From assembly GCF_000526155.1 (NCBI RefSeq), contig NZ_JAFN01000001.1, positions 562,501 to 626,500 of the forward strand: a DNA stretch of 64,000 nt, given 5' to 3'. Shown in pieces: positions 25,431-34,048 of this stretch. Origin of the DNA: Deferrisoma camini S3R1 (GTDB lineage Bacteria; Desulfobacterota; Deferrisomatia; Deferrisomatales; Deferrisomataceae). The first letter of the stretch is position 1; the number at the start of each line of letters is the position of its first letter. The translations under genes and the position numbers were made by a program. The notes beneath the pieces are model-generated. The model worked only from the letters and a program-made list of their open reading frames with translations. It ran no database searches and had not been told where the DNA came from.

Positions 25431-26825
25431 ATGGCGGGATACGACCTGGTGGTGATCGGCGCGGGCCCGGGCGGGTACACCGCGGCCGCCCGGGCCGCGG
25501 AGCTGGGGCTCCGCACCGCGTGCGTGGAGCGGGAGGAGCGGCCGGGCGGGGTGTGCCTGCGGGTGGGGTGCATCCCGTCGAAGGCCCTCTTGGACTCGAG
25601 CCTGCGGTTCGCCGAGCTCCGGGCGGGTCTCGGCGCGCACGGGATCGGGGTCGAGGCCGTGACCCTGGACCTGCCCGCGATGATGGCCCGCAAGGACGCC
25701 GTGGTCCAACGGCTCACCGAGGGGGTCCGCAGGCTCCTGGAGCGGGCCGGGGTCGACCTGGTTCGGGGAACCGCCCGCCTCGCCGGCCCCGGCCGGGTGG
25801 GGGTGACGCCTCCGGACGGCGGGGAGGCGACCGCCCTGGAGACCCGGGCCGTGCTCCTGGCCACGGGCAGCGAGCCCGTCCCCATCCCTGCCGCGCCGGT
25901 GGACGGCGACCGGATCGTGGACTCCACCGGAGCCCTGGTCCTGGACGAGGTGCCGGAGCACCTGGTGGTGGTGGGCGGCGGGTTCATCGGCCTGGAGCTG
26001 GGCTCGGTGTGGGCCCGGCTCGGCAGCCGGGTCACGGTGGTGGAGCTCCTGCCGACGGTGGCCTCGGGGCTCGACGGCCAGGCGGCCCGGGCCTTGGGGC
26101 GGAGCCTCCGGAAGCAGGGCCTGGAGATCCGGACCCGCACCCGGGTTTTGGCCACCCGGGCCGAGGGGGAGCGGGTGTGGGTCGAGGTCCAGGCCGAGGG
26201 AAAGGAGCCCGAGACCCTGGAGTGCGACCGGGTGCTGGTGGCCGTGGGCCGTCGGCCGCTCCTGCGAGGCCTGGGGCTGGAAACCGTGGGGGTCGACCCG
26301 GACCCCTCCACCGGCCGGATCCCGGTGGACGAGGCGTTCCGGACCCGGGCCCAGGGGGTGCTGGCCGTGGGCGACCTGGTGGACGGGCCGATGCTCGCCC
26401 ACAAGGCGGCCATGGAGGGGATCGCAGCGGTGGAGAACCTGGCCGGGATCGCGGCCAGGGTGAACCCCGCGGCCATCCCGGCCGTGGCCTACACCCACCC
26501 CGAGGCGGCCGGCGTCGGGCCCACCGAAGAGGATCTGAAGCGCGCGGGAACCCGGTACCGAAAAGGGGTGTTCTCGTTCGGGGCATCGGGCCGGGCCCTG
26601 TGCAGCGGTGAGGCCGAGGGGTTCGTGAAGGTGCTGGTGGACGAGGCCACCGACCGGGTGCTGGCCGCGCACATGCTGGGGCCCCGGGTGTCGGACCTGA
26701 TCGCCGAGGCGGTGCTGGCCGTGGAGATGGCCGCGAGCGCCGAGGACCTGGCCCGCACCGCCCACGCCCACCCCACCTTTGCCGAGGCCCTGTGGGAGGC
26801 GTGCCGGATGGCCACGAGGGATTGA
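25431..26825 (+). CDS. lpdA: Dihydrolipoyl dehydrogenase (E3)
   Basis: A 464-residue FAD flavoprotein that reoxidises the lipoyl arm using NAD. It has the FAD-binding VVIGAGPGGYTAAARAAELG (residues 6-25) and the redox-active disulfide in GGVCLRVGCIPSK (about 40-52). The NAD-binding segment is VVVGGGFIGLELGSVWARLG (about 181). The dimer-interface His-Glu pair is in AHPTFAEALWEA near the C-terminus. It starts 1 bp after the E2 stop, so it probably serves this 2-oxoglutarate complex. Confidence 0.97.
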   Translation: MAGYDLVVIGAGPGGYTAAARAAELGLRTACVEREERPGGVCLRVGCIPSKALLDSSLRFAELRAGLGAHGIGVEAVTLDLPAMMARKDAVVQRLTEGVRRLLERAGVDLVRGTARLAGPGRVGVTPPDGGEATALETRAVLLATGSEPVPIPAAPVDGDRIVDSTGALVLDEVPEHLVVVGGGFIGLELGSVWARLGSRVTVVELLPTVASGLDGQAARALGRSLRKQGLEIRTRTRVLATRAEGERVWVEVQAEGKEPETLECDRVLVAVGRRPLLRGLGLETVGVDPDPSTGRIPVDEAFRTRAQGVLAVGDLVDGPMLAHKAAMEGIAAVENLAGIAARVNPAAIPAVAYTHPEAAGVGPTEEDLKRAGTRYRKGVFSFGASGRALCSGEAEGFVKVLVDEATDRVLAAHMLGPRVSDLIAEAVLAVEMAASAEDLARTAHAHPTFAEALWEACRMATRD

Positions 26826-26829
26826 CGGC

Positions 26830-26857
26830 GGTCGCCGGTCTACGGTCGTCGGTCGGG
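26830..26857 (-). repeat. Reverse-oriented GACC heptamers after lpdA
   Basis: GGTCGCC, GGTCTAC, GGTCGTC, GGTCGGG begin 4 bp after the lpdA stop. This mirrors the array after the GspE-like gene. Confidence 0.75.
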
Positions 26858-26881
26858 GCGGATCCCGAGCCGGGGCAAAAG

Positions 26882-26916
26882 CTAGAAACTAGAGACTAGA
26901 GACTAGAGACTAGAAA
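26882..26916 (+). repeat. CTAGAGA heptamer array
   Basis: Five perfect-phase units: CTAGAAA, three CTAGAGA, CTAGAAA, followed by CCAG. Related arrays are at 48782 and 56287. Confidence 0.9.
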
Positions 26917-26933
26917 CCAGGTCGGCTTTCAAG

Positions 26934-26979
26934 CCTTCTAGCCTCCCAACCTCCTAGCCTACCAGCGGGCCGAAGGCCC
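26934..26979 (+). repeat. Octamer array joined to GGGCC-GAA-GGCCC hairpin
   Basis: Octamers CCTTCTAG, CCTCCCAA, CCTCCTAG, CCTACCAG (26934-26965) run directly into the hairpin CGGGCCGAAGGCCC (26966-26979). AAATTACC follows, and the next ATG is 18 bp beyond the hairpin. Confidence 0.85.
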
Positions 26980-26997
26980 AAAATTACCTGGAGCCCC

Positions 26998-27915
26998 ATG
27001 CGCATCTTCTTCACCGGCCCCACGGGATTTATCGGAACCCGCCTCGTGCCGTTCCTTCGCGAGGCGGGCCACCAGGCCGTGGTCCTGGTCCGGCCCCTCG
27101 AACGGGTCGGCGGGATCCCCGAGGCCGACCAGGTGGTCACCGGAAACCCGATGGAGTGGGGGCCGTGGTGGAAGCCGGTGGCAGAGTGCGATGCGGCCGT
27201 GAACCTGGCCGGTGAGTCGATCCTGGGCAAGTGGACCCCGGAGAAAAAGCTGGCCATCCGGGAGAGCCGGATCCGAACGACCCGGAACTTGGTGGACGCG
27301 ATCCCGAAGGGCCGGGTCTTCACTCTTGTTAGCACCTCCGCTGTCGGCATCTACGGGGATGCTGGAGACCGAGTCCTCGATGAGGACGCTCCCCTCGGGC
27401 AGGACTTCCTGGCCAGGGTGGCCCAGGACTGGGAGGCCGAGGCCTGGCAGGCCAGGGACCGGGGGGCGCGCGTGGTGATCACCCGGTTCGGCGTGGTGCT
27501 GGGGCCGGGCGGGGGGCCGTTGACCCGGTTGGCCAAGATGACCAAGCGGTTCCTGGGCGGGCCCGTGGGCGCGGGCCGGCAGTGGATCTCGTGGATCCAC
27601 CGGGAAGACCTGTGCCGGGCGATCCGGTTTCTGCTGGAGCGGCCGGATCTGGAAGGGGTGTTCAACCTGTGCTCGCCCAACCCGGTGCGCCAGATCGACC
27701 TCGCCCGCACGCTGGGCCGGGTGCTCGGCCGGCCGGCGTTCACCCCGGCGCCCGCGTTCGCCGTGCGCTTGGCCCTGGGGGAGTTCGCTTCCACGATCGT
27801 GGCGAGCCAGCGGATGATGCCCAAACGGCTGCTGGAGGCAGGGTTTGAGTTCCTCTTCCCAGGCCTGGAGGATGCTCTGCGAGATATTCTCAAAAATAAA
27901 CAGATTGAAATGTGA
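26998..27915 (+). CDS. TIGR01777-type NAD(P)-dependent epimerase/oxidoreductase (YfcH-like)
   Basis: A 305-residue extended SDR protein of unknown substrate. It has the Rossmann motif FFTGPTGFIGTRL (residues 4-16), the family segment AVNLAGESILGKWTPEKKLAIRESRIRTT (about 66-94), STSAVGIYGD (about 117-126) and the C-terminal QRMMPKRLLEAGFEFLFP. The catalytic Tyr sits in the IYG block, typical of YfcH/SDR39U1 rather than true sugar epimerases. It stands alone behind a repeat-rich spacer, so the context gives no function. Confidence 0.9.
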   Translation: MRIFFTGPTGFIGTRLVPFLREAGHQAVVLVRPLERVGGIPEADQVVTGNPMEWGPWWKPVAECDAAVNLAGESILGKWTPEKKLAIRESRIRTTRNLVDAIPKGRVFTLVSTSAVGIYGDAGDRVLDEDAPLGQDFLARVAQDWEAEAWQARDRGARVVITRFGVVLGPGGGPLTRLAKMTKRFLGGPVGAGRQWISWIHREDLCRAIRFLLERPDLEGVFNLCSPNPVRQIDLARTLGRVLGRPAFTPAPAFAVRLALGEFASTIVASQRMMPKRLLEAGFEFLFPGLEDALRDILKNKQIEM

Positions 27916-28101
27916 AGACGCGGAGCCATGTCTTACCCCAGGGAAAGCCGAGTGTCCGGAGCTCCGAGGCTTCGTCGGAGAGGGACTGACCGCCTGGGCA
28001 CCGGAAAGGGCGGTGGTGAACCGGCGGTCCCCTGTGCCCATTGACTCCTACCCTGGTTTGGCGTACCAAAGGTTCTTGCTTTGGCAAGGGAGGTAGCCTC
28101 G

Positions 28102-28290
28102 ATGTGTGAGTCCAACGCCTTCCTGGTACGGGGGGACGAGGAGGAGCTGGTCCTCGAGGAGGTGACGTTCATGGAGCCCGTGGAGGGCGGGTACCGGCTC
28201 CGGAACCTGTTCGGCGAGGAGACGGTGGTCACCGGCCGGCTCCAGGAGGTCAATCTCATCAAGCACAAGATCGTGTTCCGCGACGAGTAG
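28102..28290 (+). CDS. CooT-like nickel-binding protein
   Basis: A 62-residue protein starting MCESNAFLV, then EELVLEEVTFMEP and NLFGEETVVTGRLQEVNLIKHKIVF. Size and sequence match the CooT family, whose founding member in Rhodospirillum rubrum binds nickel through the Cys next to the start Met. The ATG at 28102 is chosen because it gives this conserved start and follows GGGAGGT; a longer frame begins at 28081. No CO dehydrogenase or nickel transport genes are nearby, so the enzyme it serves is unknown. Confidence 0.85.
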   Translation: MCESNAFLVRGDEEELVLEEVTFMEPVEGGYRLRNLFGEETVVTGRLQEVNLIKHKIVFRDE

Positions 28291-28302
28291 CGTTAACGGC
28301 TG

Positions 28303-28390
28303 CCTGCGGGGGAGCGAGAGCTGAGACCCCATCCGCGAGATGGGGAACCCCTCGAACCTGAACTGGGTAATGCCAGCGGAGGGAAGCAGG
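28303..28390 (+). promoter_or_regulatory. TPP riboswitch (THI element)
   Basis: The conserved blocks are in order: GGGGGAGC (28308-28315), GCTGAGA (28320-28326), then ACCCCTCGAACCTGA (28347-28361) and CTGGGTAATGCCAGCGGAGG (about 28363-28382). CCTGC (28303-28307) and GCAGG (28386-28390) close P1. It lies 74 bp before the first thiamine gene and should lower its expression when thiamine diphosphate is high. Confidence 0.97.
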
Positions 28391-28464
28391 ACCGGCCGAA
28401 AGCCCGCCTTTCGACCGATCTGTCCCCGCCCCTTACATCGCCCCTTCGACGCGCCCGGAGCACC

Positions 28465-29109
28465 ATGCCGGCCCTTCCGTTTCCCGTCGTGGCCATCGCA
28501 GACCATGAAACCCTGGGCCCGGAGCTGGTGGAGACGGCGACCCGGGTCGCCGGGGCCGGCCTGCGGTGGGTGTGCCTGCGGGCCAAGGGCCCGGACGTGG
28601 GGACTCGTCAGCGGGTGGAGTGGGGCCGCGACCTGCTCGAGCGCTGCCCCCGGGTGTTCCTGACGGTACACGGCGACCCGGCGGCGTGCGCGGAGCTCCG
28701 GGCCCCGGGGCTCCACCTTCCCTCGGGCCGCCGGGACCTGGAGGCTCTCCGGAGACGATTCCCGGGGGTGCTGCTCGGGGTCTCGTGCCACGATCGTGCG
28801 GACCTGGAGGCCGCCGCCCGCGCGGGGGCGGACTATGCGTTCCTCAGCCCGGTGTTCCGGCCGAGCTCGAAGCCGTTGCGGGGCGAGGCCCTGGGGCTGG
28901 AGGGGTTCCGGTGGGCCGTGAGGGGCGTGTCGTTGTCCGTGCTGGCATTGGGCGGGATCACCCCGGAGCGGCTCGCCGCGGTGGCGGCGGCCGGCGCCGC
29001 CGGCGCGGCCGTGCTGGGCGGGGTGTTCCGTGCCCCCGACCTGGAGTCCCGGGCCCGGGCGTACCGTCAGGAGGCGCTCCGGGTTTTCGCCAGCCCGGCG
29101 ACGAAATAG
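28465..29109 (+). CDS. ThiE/TenI-family thiamine biosynthesis protein
   Basis: A 214-residue TIM-barrel protein. It has GLHLPSG, VLLGVSCHDRADLEAAARAGADYAFLSPVFRPSSKP and VLALGGITPERL, the layout shared by thiamine phosphate synthase (ThiE) and TenI. The diphosphate-binding T-x-T/S-K motif of ThiE appears only as RPSSK, and the Mg-binding NDR-x-D segment is replaced by VHGDPAA. Because the next gene carries a ThiN thiamine-phosphate synthase domain, a TenI-like role in thiazole tautomerisation is plausible. First gene under the riboswitch. Confidence 0.75.
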   Translation: MPALPFPVVAIADHETLGPELVETATRVAGAGLRWVCLRAKGPDVGTRQRVEWGRDLLERCPRVFLTVHGDPAACAELRAPGLHLPSGRRDLEALRRRFPGVLLGVSCHDRADLEAAARAGADYAFLSPVFRPSSKPLRGEALGLEGFRWAVRGVSLSVLALGGITPERLAAVAAAGAAGAAVLGGVFRAPDLESRARAYRQEALRVFASPATK

Positions 29110-29128
29110 ACGTGCCGTCTTGGCAGGC

Positions 29129-29314
29129 GGGGCAAGGGACCTGCCTCCGGCCGGGCGCGAAGCCAGGCATTGAGATTCGCCGCGCAGGCACGGGGCGGGG
29201 GAGCTGGCTTCATGGCAACCCGTTGGAATCCGCACCCTTTCGCAGTCCAGACGCCGGAGGCGCTGCGCGGCGAGCCAAGGGGCCGCGCCCGGCTCTCCGG
29301 CAGTCCCTTGCCCC
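29129..29314 (+). repeat. Nested inverted-repeat element, copy 2
   Basis: A 186-bp element with ends GGGGCAAGGGACCTG (29129-29143) and the complement of GGGGCAAGGGACTG (29301-29314). Inner arms pair as in copy 1, to which it is nearly identical in reverse orientation. It lies between two thiamine genes, inside the probable operon. Confidence 0.88.
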
Positions 29315-29395
29315 TCTGAGCAGGGAGCGATAGCGCCTGTTTATCCGACAGATTCATCGTAACGGTTCCACCGGACGAACGACGAGGAGTCCTTC

Positions 29396-30763
29396 ATGAG
29401 AGCAGACACCGCTCCCCCCCGGGTGCTCACCGTGGCCGGGTCCGACTCGGGGGGAGGCGCGGGCATCCAGGCCGACCTGAGAACCTTTGCCCTGCTCGGG
29501 TGTCACGGCAGTTCGGCCGTGACCGCGGTCACCGCCCAGAACTCGGTGGGGGTCCAGGGGGTGTTCCCCGTGGACCCAGAGGCCGTGGGGGCCCAGATCC
29601 GCAGCGTGCTCTCGGACATCGGGGCCGATGCCGTGAAGACGGGCATGCTGTTCTCAGCGGAGATCGTCCGGTCCGTGGCCCAAGCCCTGGGGGAGCACGG
29701 GGTGGAGCGGTTGGTGGTGGACCCGGTGATGGTGGCCAAGGGCGGGGCGCCGCTCCTGCGGGAGGACGCCCGCGAGGCGTTGGTGCGGGATCTGCTGCCC
29801 CGGGCGCTCCTGGTCACGCCTAACCTTCCCGAGGCCGAGGTGCTCACGGGCATGGCGATCCGTTCCGAGGCCGATCGCTACCGGGCCGTGGACCGGCTCC
29901 TGGCGCTGGGCCCCCGGGCGGTCCTCCTGAAGGGGGGGCACGGGCAGGGGGCCGTGGTCCTGGACCTGTACGCCGACCGGGACGGCCGGCAGGAGGCGTT
30001 CCGCTCACCCCGGGTGGACACGCCCCACACCCACGGCACCGGGTGCACCCTGTCGTCGGCGATCGCCGCGTTCCTGGCCCGGGGGGAGGACCCCGTGGCC
30101 GCGGTGCGCCGGGCCCGGGCGTTCCTGCACGAGGCGATCCGGCACGCCTATCCCCTGGGGGCCGGACACGGCCCCACCAGCCCCTGGCACGGGTCGCCCC
30201 TGGTGGCCCGTGCCGGGGTGCTCGACGACCTGTGGGAGGCGTGGGAGATCCTGGAGGCTGAGAACCCCGTGGACCTCGTGCCCGAGGTCCAGTCCAACCT
30301 GGCCCAGGCCGTGCCCGCGGCAGCGGACCCGGAGGACGTGGCCGCGTTTCCCGGCCGGATCGTGCGGTGCGCCGGGCGGGTTCGCCGTCTGGAGGGACCC
30401 CGGTTCGGGGCCAGCCGCCACATGGCCAAAATTCTGCTGGCGTCGGCCCGGTGGGGAAGCCCGTTCCGGGCCGTGATGAACGTCCGGTACGGGCCGGAGG
30501 TGGTGGAGGCGTGCCGGGCCGCGGGGCTGCGGGTCGAGGGGTTCAGCCGGGCCGACGAACCCCGGGAGGTGAAGAGCAGGGAGGGGTCCACCCTGGAGTG
30601 GGGGACCCTGCAGGTGCTGGAGCGGTGCGGGTACGCGCCCGACGCCATCTACGACACGGGGGACCTGGGCAAGGAGCCCATGGTGCGGATCTTCGGGGAA
30701 ACCGCCCCGGACGTGGCGCGCCGGGTGGCGGCCGTGGCCCGGGAGCTTACGAACGCGAGGTGA
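29396..30763 (+). CDS. thiDN: ThiD-ThiN fusion: HMP-P kinase and thiamine-phosphate synthase
   Basis: A 455-residue bifunctional protein. Residues 8-265 are ThiD ([43 protein letters not shown]), which phosphorylates hydroxymethylpyrimidine twice. Residues 275-452 are ThiN ([38 protein letters not shown]), a thiamine-phosphate synthase unrelated to ThiE and best known from archaea and Thermotoga. GAGGAG precedes the ATG. It follows the ThiE/TenI gene after a spacer with a nested repeat element and precedes thiC by 3 bp. Confidence 0.94.
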   Translation: MRADTAPPRVLTVAGSDSGGGAGIQADLRTFALLGCHGSSAVTAVTAQNSVGVQGVFPVDPEAVGAQIRSVLSDIGADAVKTGMLFSAEIVRSVAQALGEHGVERLVVDPVMVAKGGAPLLREDAREALVRDLLPRALLVTPNLPEAEVLTGMAIRSEADRYRAVDRLLALGPRAVLLKGGHGQGAVVLDLYADRDGRQEAFRSPRVDTPHTHGTGCTLSSAIAAFLARGEDPVAAVRRARAFLHEAIRHAYPLGAGHGPTSPWHGSPLVARAGVLDDLWEAWEILEAENPVDLVPEVQSNLAQAVPAAADPEDVAAFPGRIVRCAGRVRRLEGPRFGASRHMAKILLASARWGSPFRAVMNVRYGPEVVEACRAAGLRVEGFSRADEPREVKSREGSTLEWGTLQVLERCGYAPDAIYDTGDLGKEPMVRIFGETAPDVARRVAAVARELTNAR

Positions 30764-30766
30764 CAC

Positions 30767-32047
30767 ATGACGATTCTGGAGGCCTGCCGTGCCGGCCGGG
30801 TGCCCGAGGAGGTGGCTGCGGCAGCAAAGGCGGAGAACGTGGACCCGGAGGCCCTCGCGGCCTCGATCGGCCAGGGGGAGGCGATCGTGTGCCGGAACCG
30901 GAACCGGCGCAACTGCCGGCCCCTGGCCATCGGCAAGGGGCTTCGGACCAAGGTGAACGCCAACATCGGGACCAGCAAGGACCAGATGGATCCGGACCTG
31001 GAGATGGCGAAGCTCCGGGCGGCCCTCCAGGCCGGGGCCGACACCGTGATGGACCTCTCCACGGGGGGGCCGCTGCGGGAGATCCGGCGACGGATCCTGG
31101 AGGAGTGCCCGGCGCCGGTGGGCACGGTTCCCATCTACCAGGCGGCCGTGGACACGGTGGAGTCCGGCCGTTCGATCACCGAGATGGACCCCGACCGGCT
31201 GCTGGGCGTGATCGAGGACCAGGCCAAGGAAGGGGTGGACTTCGTCACGGTGCACTGCGGCATCACCCGGGAGGGGGTGCGGTTCCTGGAGAGCCAGCCG
31301 CGGCTCCTGGGCGTGGTGAGCCGGGGCGGGTCGTTCACGGTGGCGTGGATGCGCCACAACCGGGCGGAGAACCCCTTGTACGAGCGGTTCGACCGGCTCC
31401 TGGAGATCTGCCGGGAGCACGAGGTGGTTCTGAGCCTGGGCGATGGGTTCCGGCCGGGCGCCCTGGCCGACGCCACCGACCGGGGCCAGATCCACGAGCT
31501 CATGGTGCTGGGTCAGCTGACGCTCCGGGCCTGGGAGGCCGGGGTCCAGGTCATGATCGAGGGGCCCGGCCACGTGCCCCTGGACCAGATCCAGGCCAAC
31601 GTGCAGCTCCAGAAACGCCTGTGCCACGGCGCGCCGTTCTACGTGCTCGGTCCCCTGGTGACCGACGTGGCCCCGGGGTACGACCACATCACCTCGGCCA
31701 TCGGCGGCGCCCTCGCGGCCTGGGCCGGGGTGGACATCCTGTGCTACGTGACCCCCTCGGAGCACCTGGGGCTGCCCGACGTGGAGGACGTTCGCCAGGG
31801 CGTGATCGCCGCCCGGATCGCGGGCCATGCCGCCGACGTGGCCAAGGGCGTGCCCGGGGCCCGGGCCTGGGACGACGCCATGGCCGAGGCCCGGGCCGAC
31901 CTGGATTGGAAGAGGCAGATCGAGCTTGCCGTGGACCCCGCCCGGGCCCGGCACGTGCGCGAGCGCTGCCTGCCCGGCGACGAGGAGGTGTGCTCCATGT
32001 GCGGCGAGTTTTGCGCCGTGAAGGTGTTCTCGGGCCGGGGGGGATGA
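30767..32047 (+). CDS. thiC: Phosphomethylpyrimidine synthase
   Basis: A radical SAM enzyme that converts aminoimidazole ribotide to HMP phosphate. The 426-residue protein has NANIGTSKDQMD (about residue 64), DLSTGG, TVHCGI, SRGGS, EGPGHVPLDQI and a C-terminal cluster motif CSMCGEFC (about 406-413) that binds the 4Fe-4S cluster. It is the short ThiC form, without the long N-terminal domain of E. coli ThiC. It completes the pyrimidine branch beside ThiD-ThiN. No ThiG, ThiH or ThiS is in the window. Confidence 0.97.
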   Translation: MTILEACRAGRVPEEVAAAAKAENVDPEALAASIGQGEAIVCRNRNRRNCRPLAIGKGLRTKVNANIGTSKDQMDPDLEMAKLRAALQAGADTVMDLSTGGPLREIRRRILEECPAPVGTVPIYQAAVDTVESGRSITEMDPDRLLGVIEDQAKEGVDFVTVHCGITREGVRFLESQPRLLGVVSRGGSFTVAWMRHNRAENPLYERFDRLLEICREHEVVLSLGDGFRPGALADATDRGQIHELMVLGQLTLRAWEAGVQVMIEGPGHVPLDQIQANVQLQKRLCHGAPFYVLGPLVTDVAPGYDHITSAIGGALAAWAGVDILCYVTPSEHLGLPDVEDVRQGVIAARIAGHAADVAKGVPGARAWDDAMAEARADLDWKRQIELAVDPARARHVRERCLPGDEEVCSMCGEFCAVKVFSGRGG

Positions 32048-32151
32048 GGCGGCCTGGGGTTCAGTGGACAGATTTCAGCTTCGGTAGGCCGCAAGGCAGC
32101 CTGTTTGCGGGGTACAGACTTTGTGTACGTCTCGGTCCGAGCGGTGCGTGC

Positions 32152-32337
32152 GGGGCATGGGGTCTACCTCCGGCCGGGCGCGAAGCCGAGCATGAGATTC
32201 GCCGCGCAGGCATAGGACACGGGAGTTGGTTTCATCACGGGTGCGTGCGAAGGGTACCATTTCGCGGTCCAGGCGCCGGAGGCGCTGCGCGGCGAGCATA
32301 GGAGCCGCGCCCGGCTCTCCGGCAGACCCCATGCCCC
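32152..32337 (+). repeat. Nested inverted-repeat element, copy 3
   Basis: A 186-bp element with ends GGGGCATGGGGTCTACC (32152-32168) and, reverse-complemented, GGGGCATGGGGTCTGCC (32321-32337), matching at 16 of 17. The central 60 bp differ strongly from copies 1 and 2, but the inner arm pairs remain. Confidence 0.88.
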
Positions 32338-32341
32338 CTAG

Positions 32342-32517
32342 CCCGCATTATTCATGAAGCCTTCTGCTGCAACCGCCGATTGCACGCCATCTCGGGGCGT
32401 GCTCGCGCCTCGGGGCTCGACGTACCGTCCAGTACGCCTGCGCCCCTCGTTGCTGCGCTTGCCCCGATCTGACGCACACTCGACGGTTTCGCGACGAACG
32501 CTCATGAATAATGCGGG
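32342..32517. mobile_element. MITE-like element with 16-bp terminal inverted repeats
   Basis: The ends are CCCGCATTATTCATGA (32342-32357) and its exact reverse complement (32502-32517). CTAG flanks both sides (32338-32341 and 32518-32521), as a 4-bp target duplication would. The 176-bp body has no open frame of note and no transposase. It abuts the right end of nested element copy 3. Its ends would be recognised by a transposase encoded elsewhere. Confidence 0.85.
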
Positions 32518-32576
32518 CTAGGCTTTGATTCTGGCCCCTGACCCCCATGCCCCCGAGATTTGGCGCGATTCGAGAG

Positions 32577-32640
32577 CCGCCTAGCGGGCCGAAGGCCCCC
32601 GACCGACGACCAACGACTGACGACCAACGACCGAAGTTAC
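32577..32640 (+). repeat. Octamer, hairpin and GACC heptamers with CCGAAGTTAC box
   Basis: One octamer CCGCCTAG (32577-32584), the hairpin CGGGCCGAAGGCCC (32585-32598), then five heptamers from 32601 ending CCGAAGTTAC at 32640. The ATG of the permease is 1 bp further, leaving no room for a normal ribosome site between box and start. Confidence 0.85.
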
Positions 32641-32641
32641 C

Positions 32642-33892
32642 ATGGCGACCAGGGACCGGGCGGTATGGGGGTGGGCGCTGTACGACTGGGCGAACTCCGC
32701 GTTCGCCACGGTCGTGATGGCTGGGCTGTTCCCGGTGGTGTTCCGCGACGTGTGGAGCACCGGGGTGGCACCGGAGGTGGGCACCTTTCGCCTCGGCGTG
32801 GTGAACTCGGCGGCCAGCCTCGTGGTGGCCGTGGCGGCCCCCTTGCTCGGGGCAATGGCCGATGCGGGCGGGCGCCGGAAGCCGTGGCTGGTGGGGTTTG
32901 CGGCCCTGGGGGCGGCCGGCACCGGGCTGCTGGCCCTGGTGCCGGGCGGGGGGTGGATCGCCGCCGCCCTCCTATACGGAGGGGCCACGGTGGGGTTCAT
33001 GGCGGCGAACGTGTTCTACGACGCGCTCCTGATGGAGGTGGCCCCGGCGGAGCGTCGGGACCGGGTATCGGCCCTGGGATACGCCTTGGGGTACCTGGGA
33101 GGCGGCCTGGCGTTCCTGGGAACGCTCGCGGTGGTCCTCGATCCCCCGCGGTTCGGCCTGCCGGACGCGGCCGCGGCGGTGAGGGTGTCGTTTCTGGCCG
33201 TGGCGGCGTGGTGGGCGGTATTCACGGTGCCCCTGGTGCGGTGGGTGCCCCGCGGCTCGGCCGGTACGCGGCTGGACCTCTTGGAGGGGGTCCGGCGGCT
33301 CGCCGACACGCTCGGCAGGCTGCGGGCCCACGGCCCGGCCGTCCGGTTCCTGATCGCGTACTGGCTGTACATGGACGGGGTGGACACCGTGGTCCGGATG
33401 GCCGTGGACTATGGGATGGCCCTGGGCCTGGGGGCCGCGGACCTGATGAAGGCCCTGCTGGTCACCCAGTTCGTGGGGTTTCCGGCCGCCTTGGTCTACG
33501 GGAGGCTGGGGGAGCGCGTGGGGCCCCGCGCGGCGATCCTGGCGGGCTTGGCCGTATACGCCGGAGTGACCGTGTGGGCCCGCGGTATGGACTCTGTGGG
33601 GGAGTTCTACACGCTGGCGGTGGTGGTGGGGTTGGTGCAGGGCGGGGTGCAGGCCCTGAGCCGCTCCTTGTTCTCGAGGCTGGTACCCGTGGGCCGGAGC
33701 GCCGAGTTCTTTGGGTTCTACAACCTGATGGGAAAGTTCGCCGCCGTCTTGGGGCCGGTTCTCATGGGCGCGGTGGGGCTGTGGACCGGAGATCCCCGTA
33801 ACGGGGTGCTGGCCGTGACCGGGCTGGTGGTGGCGGGGGGCCTGGTGCTTCTCGGCGTGCCGGCGGGGGGAGCCAGCCGGGATGCTGCATAG
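32642..33892 (+). CDS. MFS transporter, UMF1 family
   Basis: A 416-residue inner-membrane protein with about 12 transmembrane segments. The N-terminus VWGWALYDWANSAFATVVMAGLFPVVF is the signature of the UMF1/Atg22-like permease family, and FYDALLMEVAPAERRDRVSALGYALGYLGGG follows. Substrates of bacterial members are not established. Translation begins directly after a CCGAAGTTAC repeat box. The start is supported by the family N-terminus rather than by a Shine-Dalgarno site. Confidence 0.88.
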   Translation: MATRDRAVWGWALYDWANSAFATVVMAGLFPVVFRDVWSTGVAPEVGTFRLGVVNSAASLVVAVAAPLLGAMADAGGRRKPWLVGFAALGAAGTGLLALVPGGGWIAAALLYGGATVGFMAANVFYDALLMEVAPAERRDRVSALGYALGYLGGGLAFLGTLAVVLDPPRFGLPDAAAAVRVSFLAVAAWWAVFTVPLVRWVPRGSAGTRLDLLEGVRRLADTLGRLRAHGPAVRFLIAYWLYMDGVDTVVRMAVDYGMALGLGAADLMKALLVTQFVGFPAALVYGRLGERVGPRAAILAGLAVYAGVTVWARGMDSVGEFYTLAVVVGLVQGGVQALSRSLFSRLVPVGRSAEFFGFYNLMGKFAAVLGPVLMGAVGLWTGDPRNGVLAVTGLVVAGGLVLLGVPAGGASRDAA

Positions 33893-33978
33893 CCGCATTT
33901 CGCCGGCCGGCCCTAACGTCGTGATTTTGTGGCAAGAGTCGTGTATCCCATCGGCCACCAGATCTATCCCTTCGGTCA

Positions 33979-34007
33979 TTGACGTTGCAGTGCAGCATCA
34001 CTAGACT
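33979..34007 (+). promoter_or_regulatory. Candidate promoter of the phasin-like gene
   Basis: TTGACG (33979-33984), 17 bp, TAGACT (34002-34007). The spacer holds TGCAGTGCAGC. A similar TGC-rich spacer with the same -35 occurs before the divergent PHA operon (39086-39114). Confidence 0.5.
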
Positions 34008-34048
34008 CGGTGCCGAGACGAAACCCACGGTACGAGGAGGTGAGAGCC

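Larger units (their letters stand above)
32048..32641. other. Spacer with two non-coding elements, thiC to UMF1 permease
   Basis: No gene is visible in these 594 bp. The left CAG arm (TTCAGTG, GACAGAT, TTCAGCT, 32060-32080) and the right CTG arm (TTCTGGC, CCCTGAC, CCCCATG, about 32529-32549) look like the two halves of the hairpin seen at 9134 and 39256. A nested element and a MITE lie between them. Octamer, hairpin and GACC modules follow to the next ATG. Confidence 0.75.

Noticed and set aside
26882-26916. Possible CRISPR array from regular CTAGAGA repeats
   Set aside because: Units are contiguous 7-mers with no spacers, and no cas genes are nearby.
28043-28052. GACTCCTACC, which resembles the conserved 3' end of fluoride riboswitches
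   Set aside because: The required upstream hairpin with a matching GGAGTC pseudoknot segment is not found in 27916-28042, and the downstream gene is CooT-like, not a fluoride exporter.
32152-32337. Nested elements as remnants of an rRNA or tRNA gene
   Set aside because: No tRNA arm or rRNA motif is present. The internal symmetry and multiple copies fit a repeat element instead.
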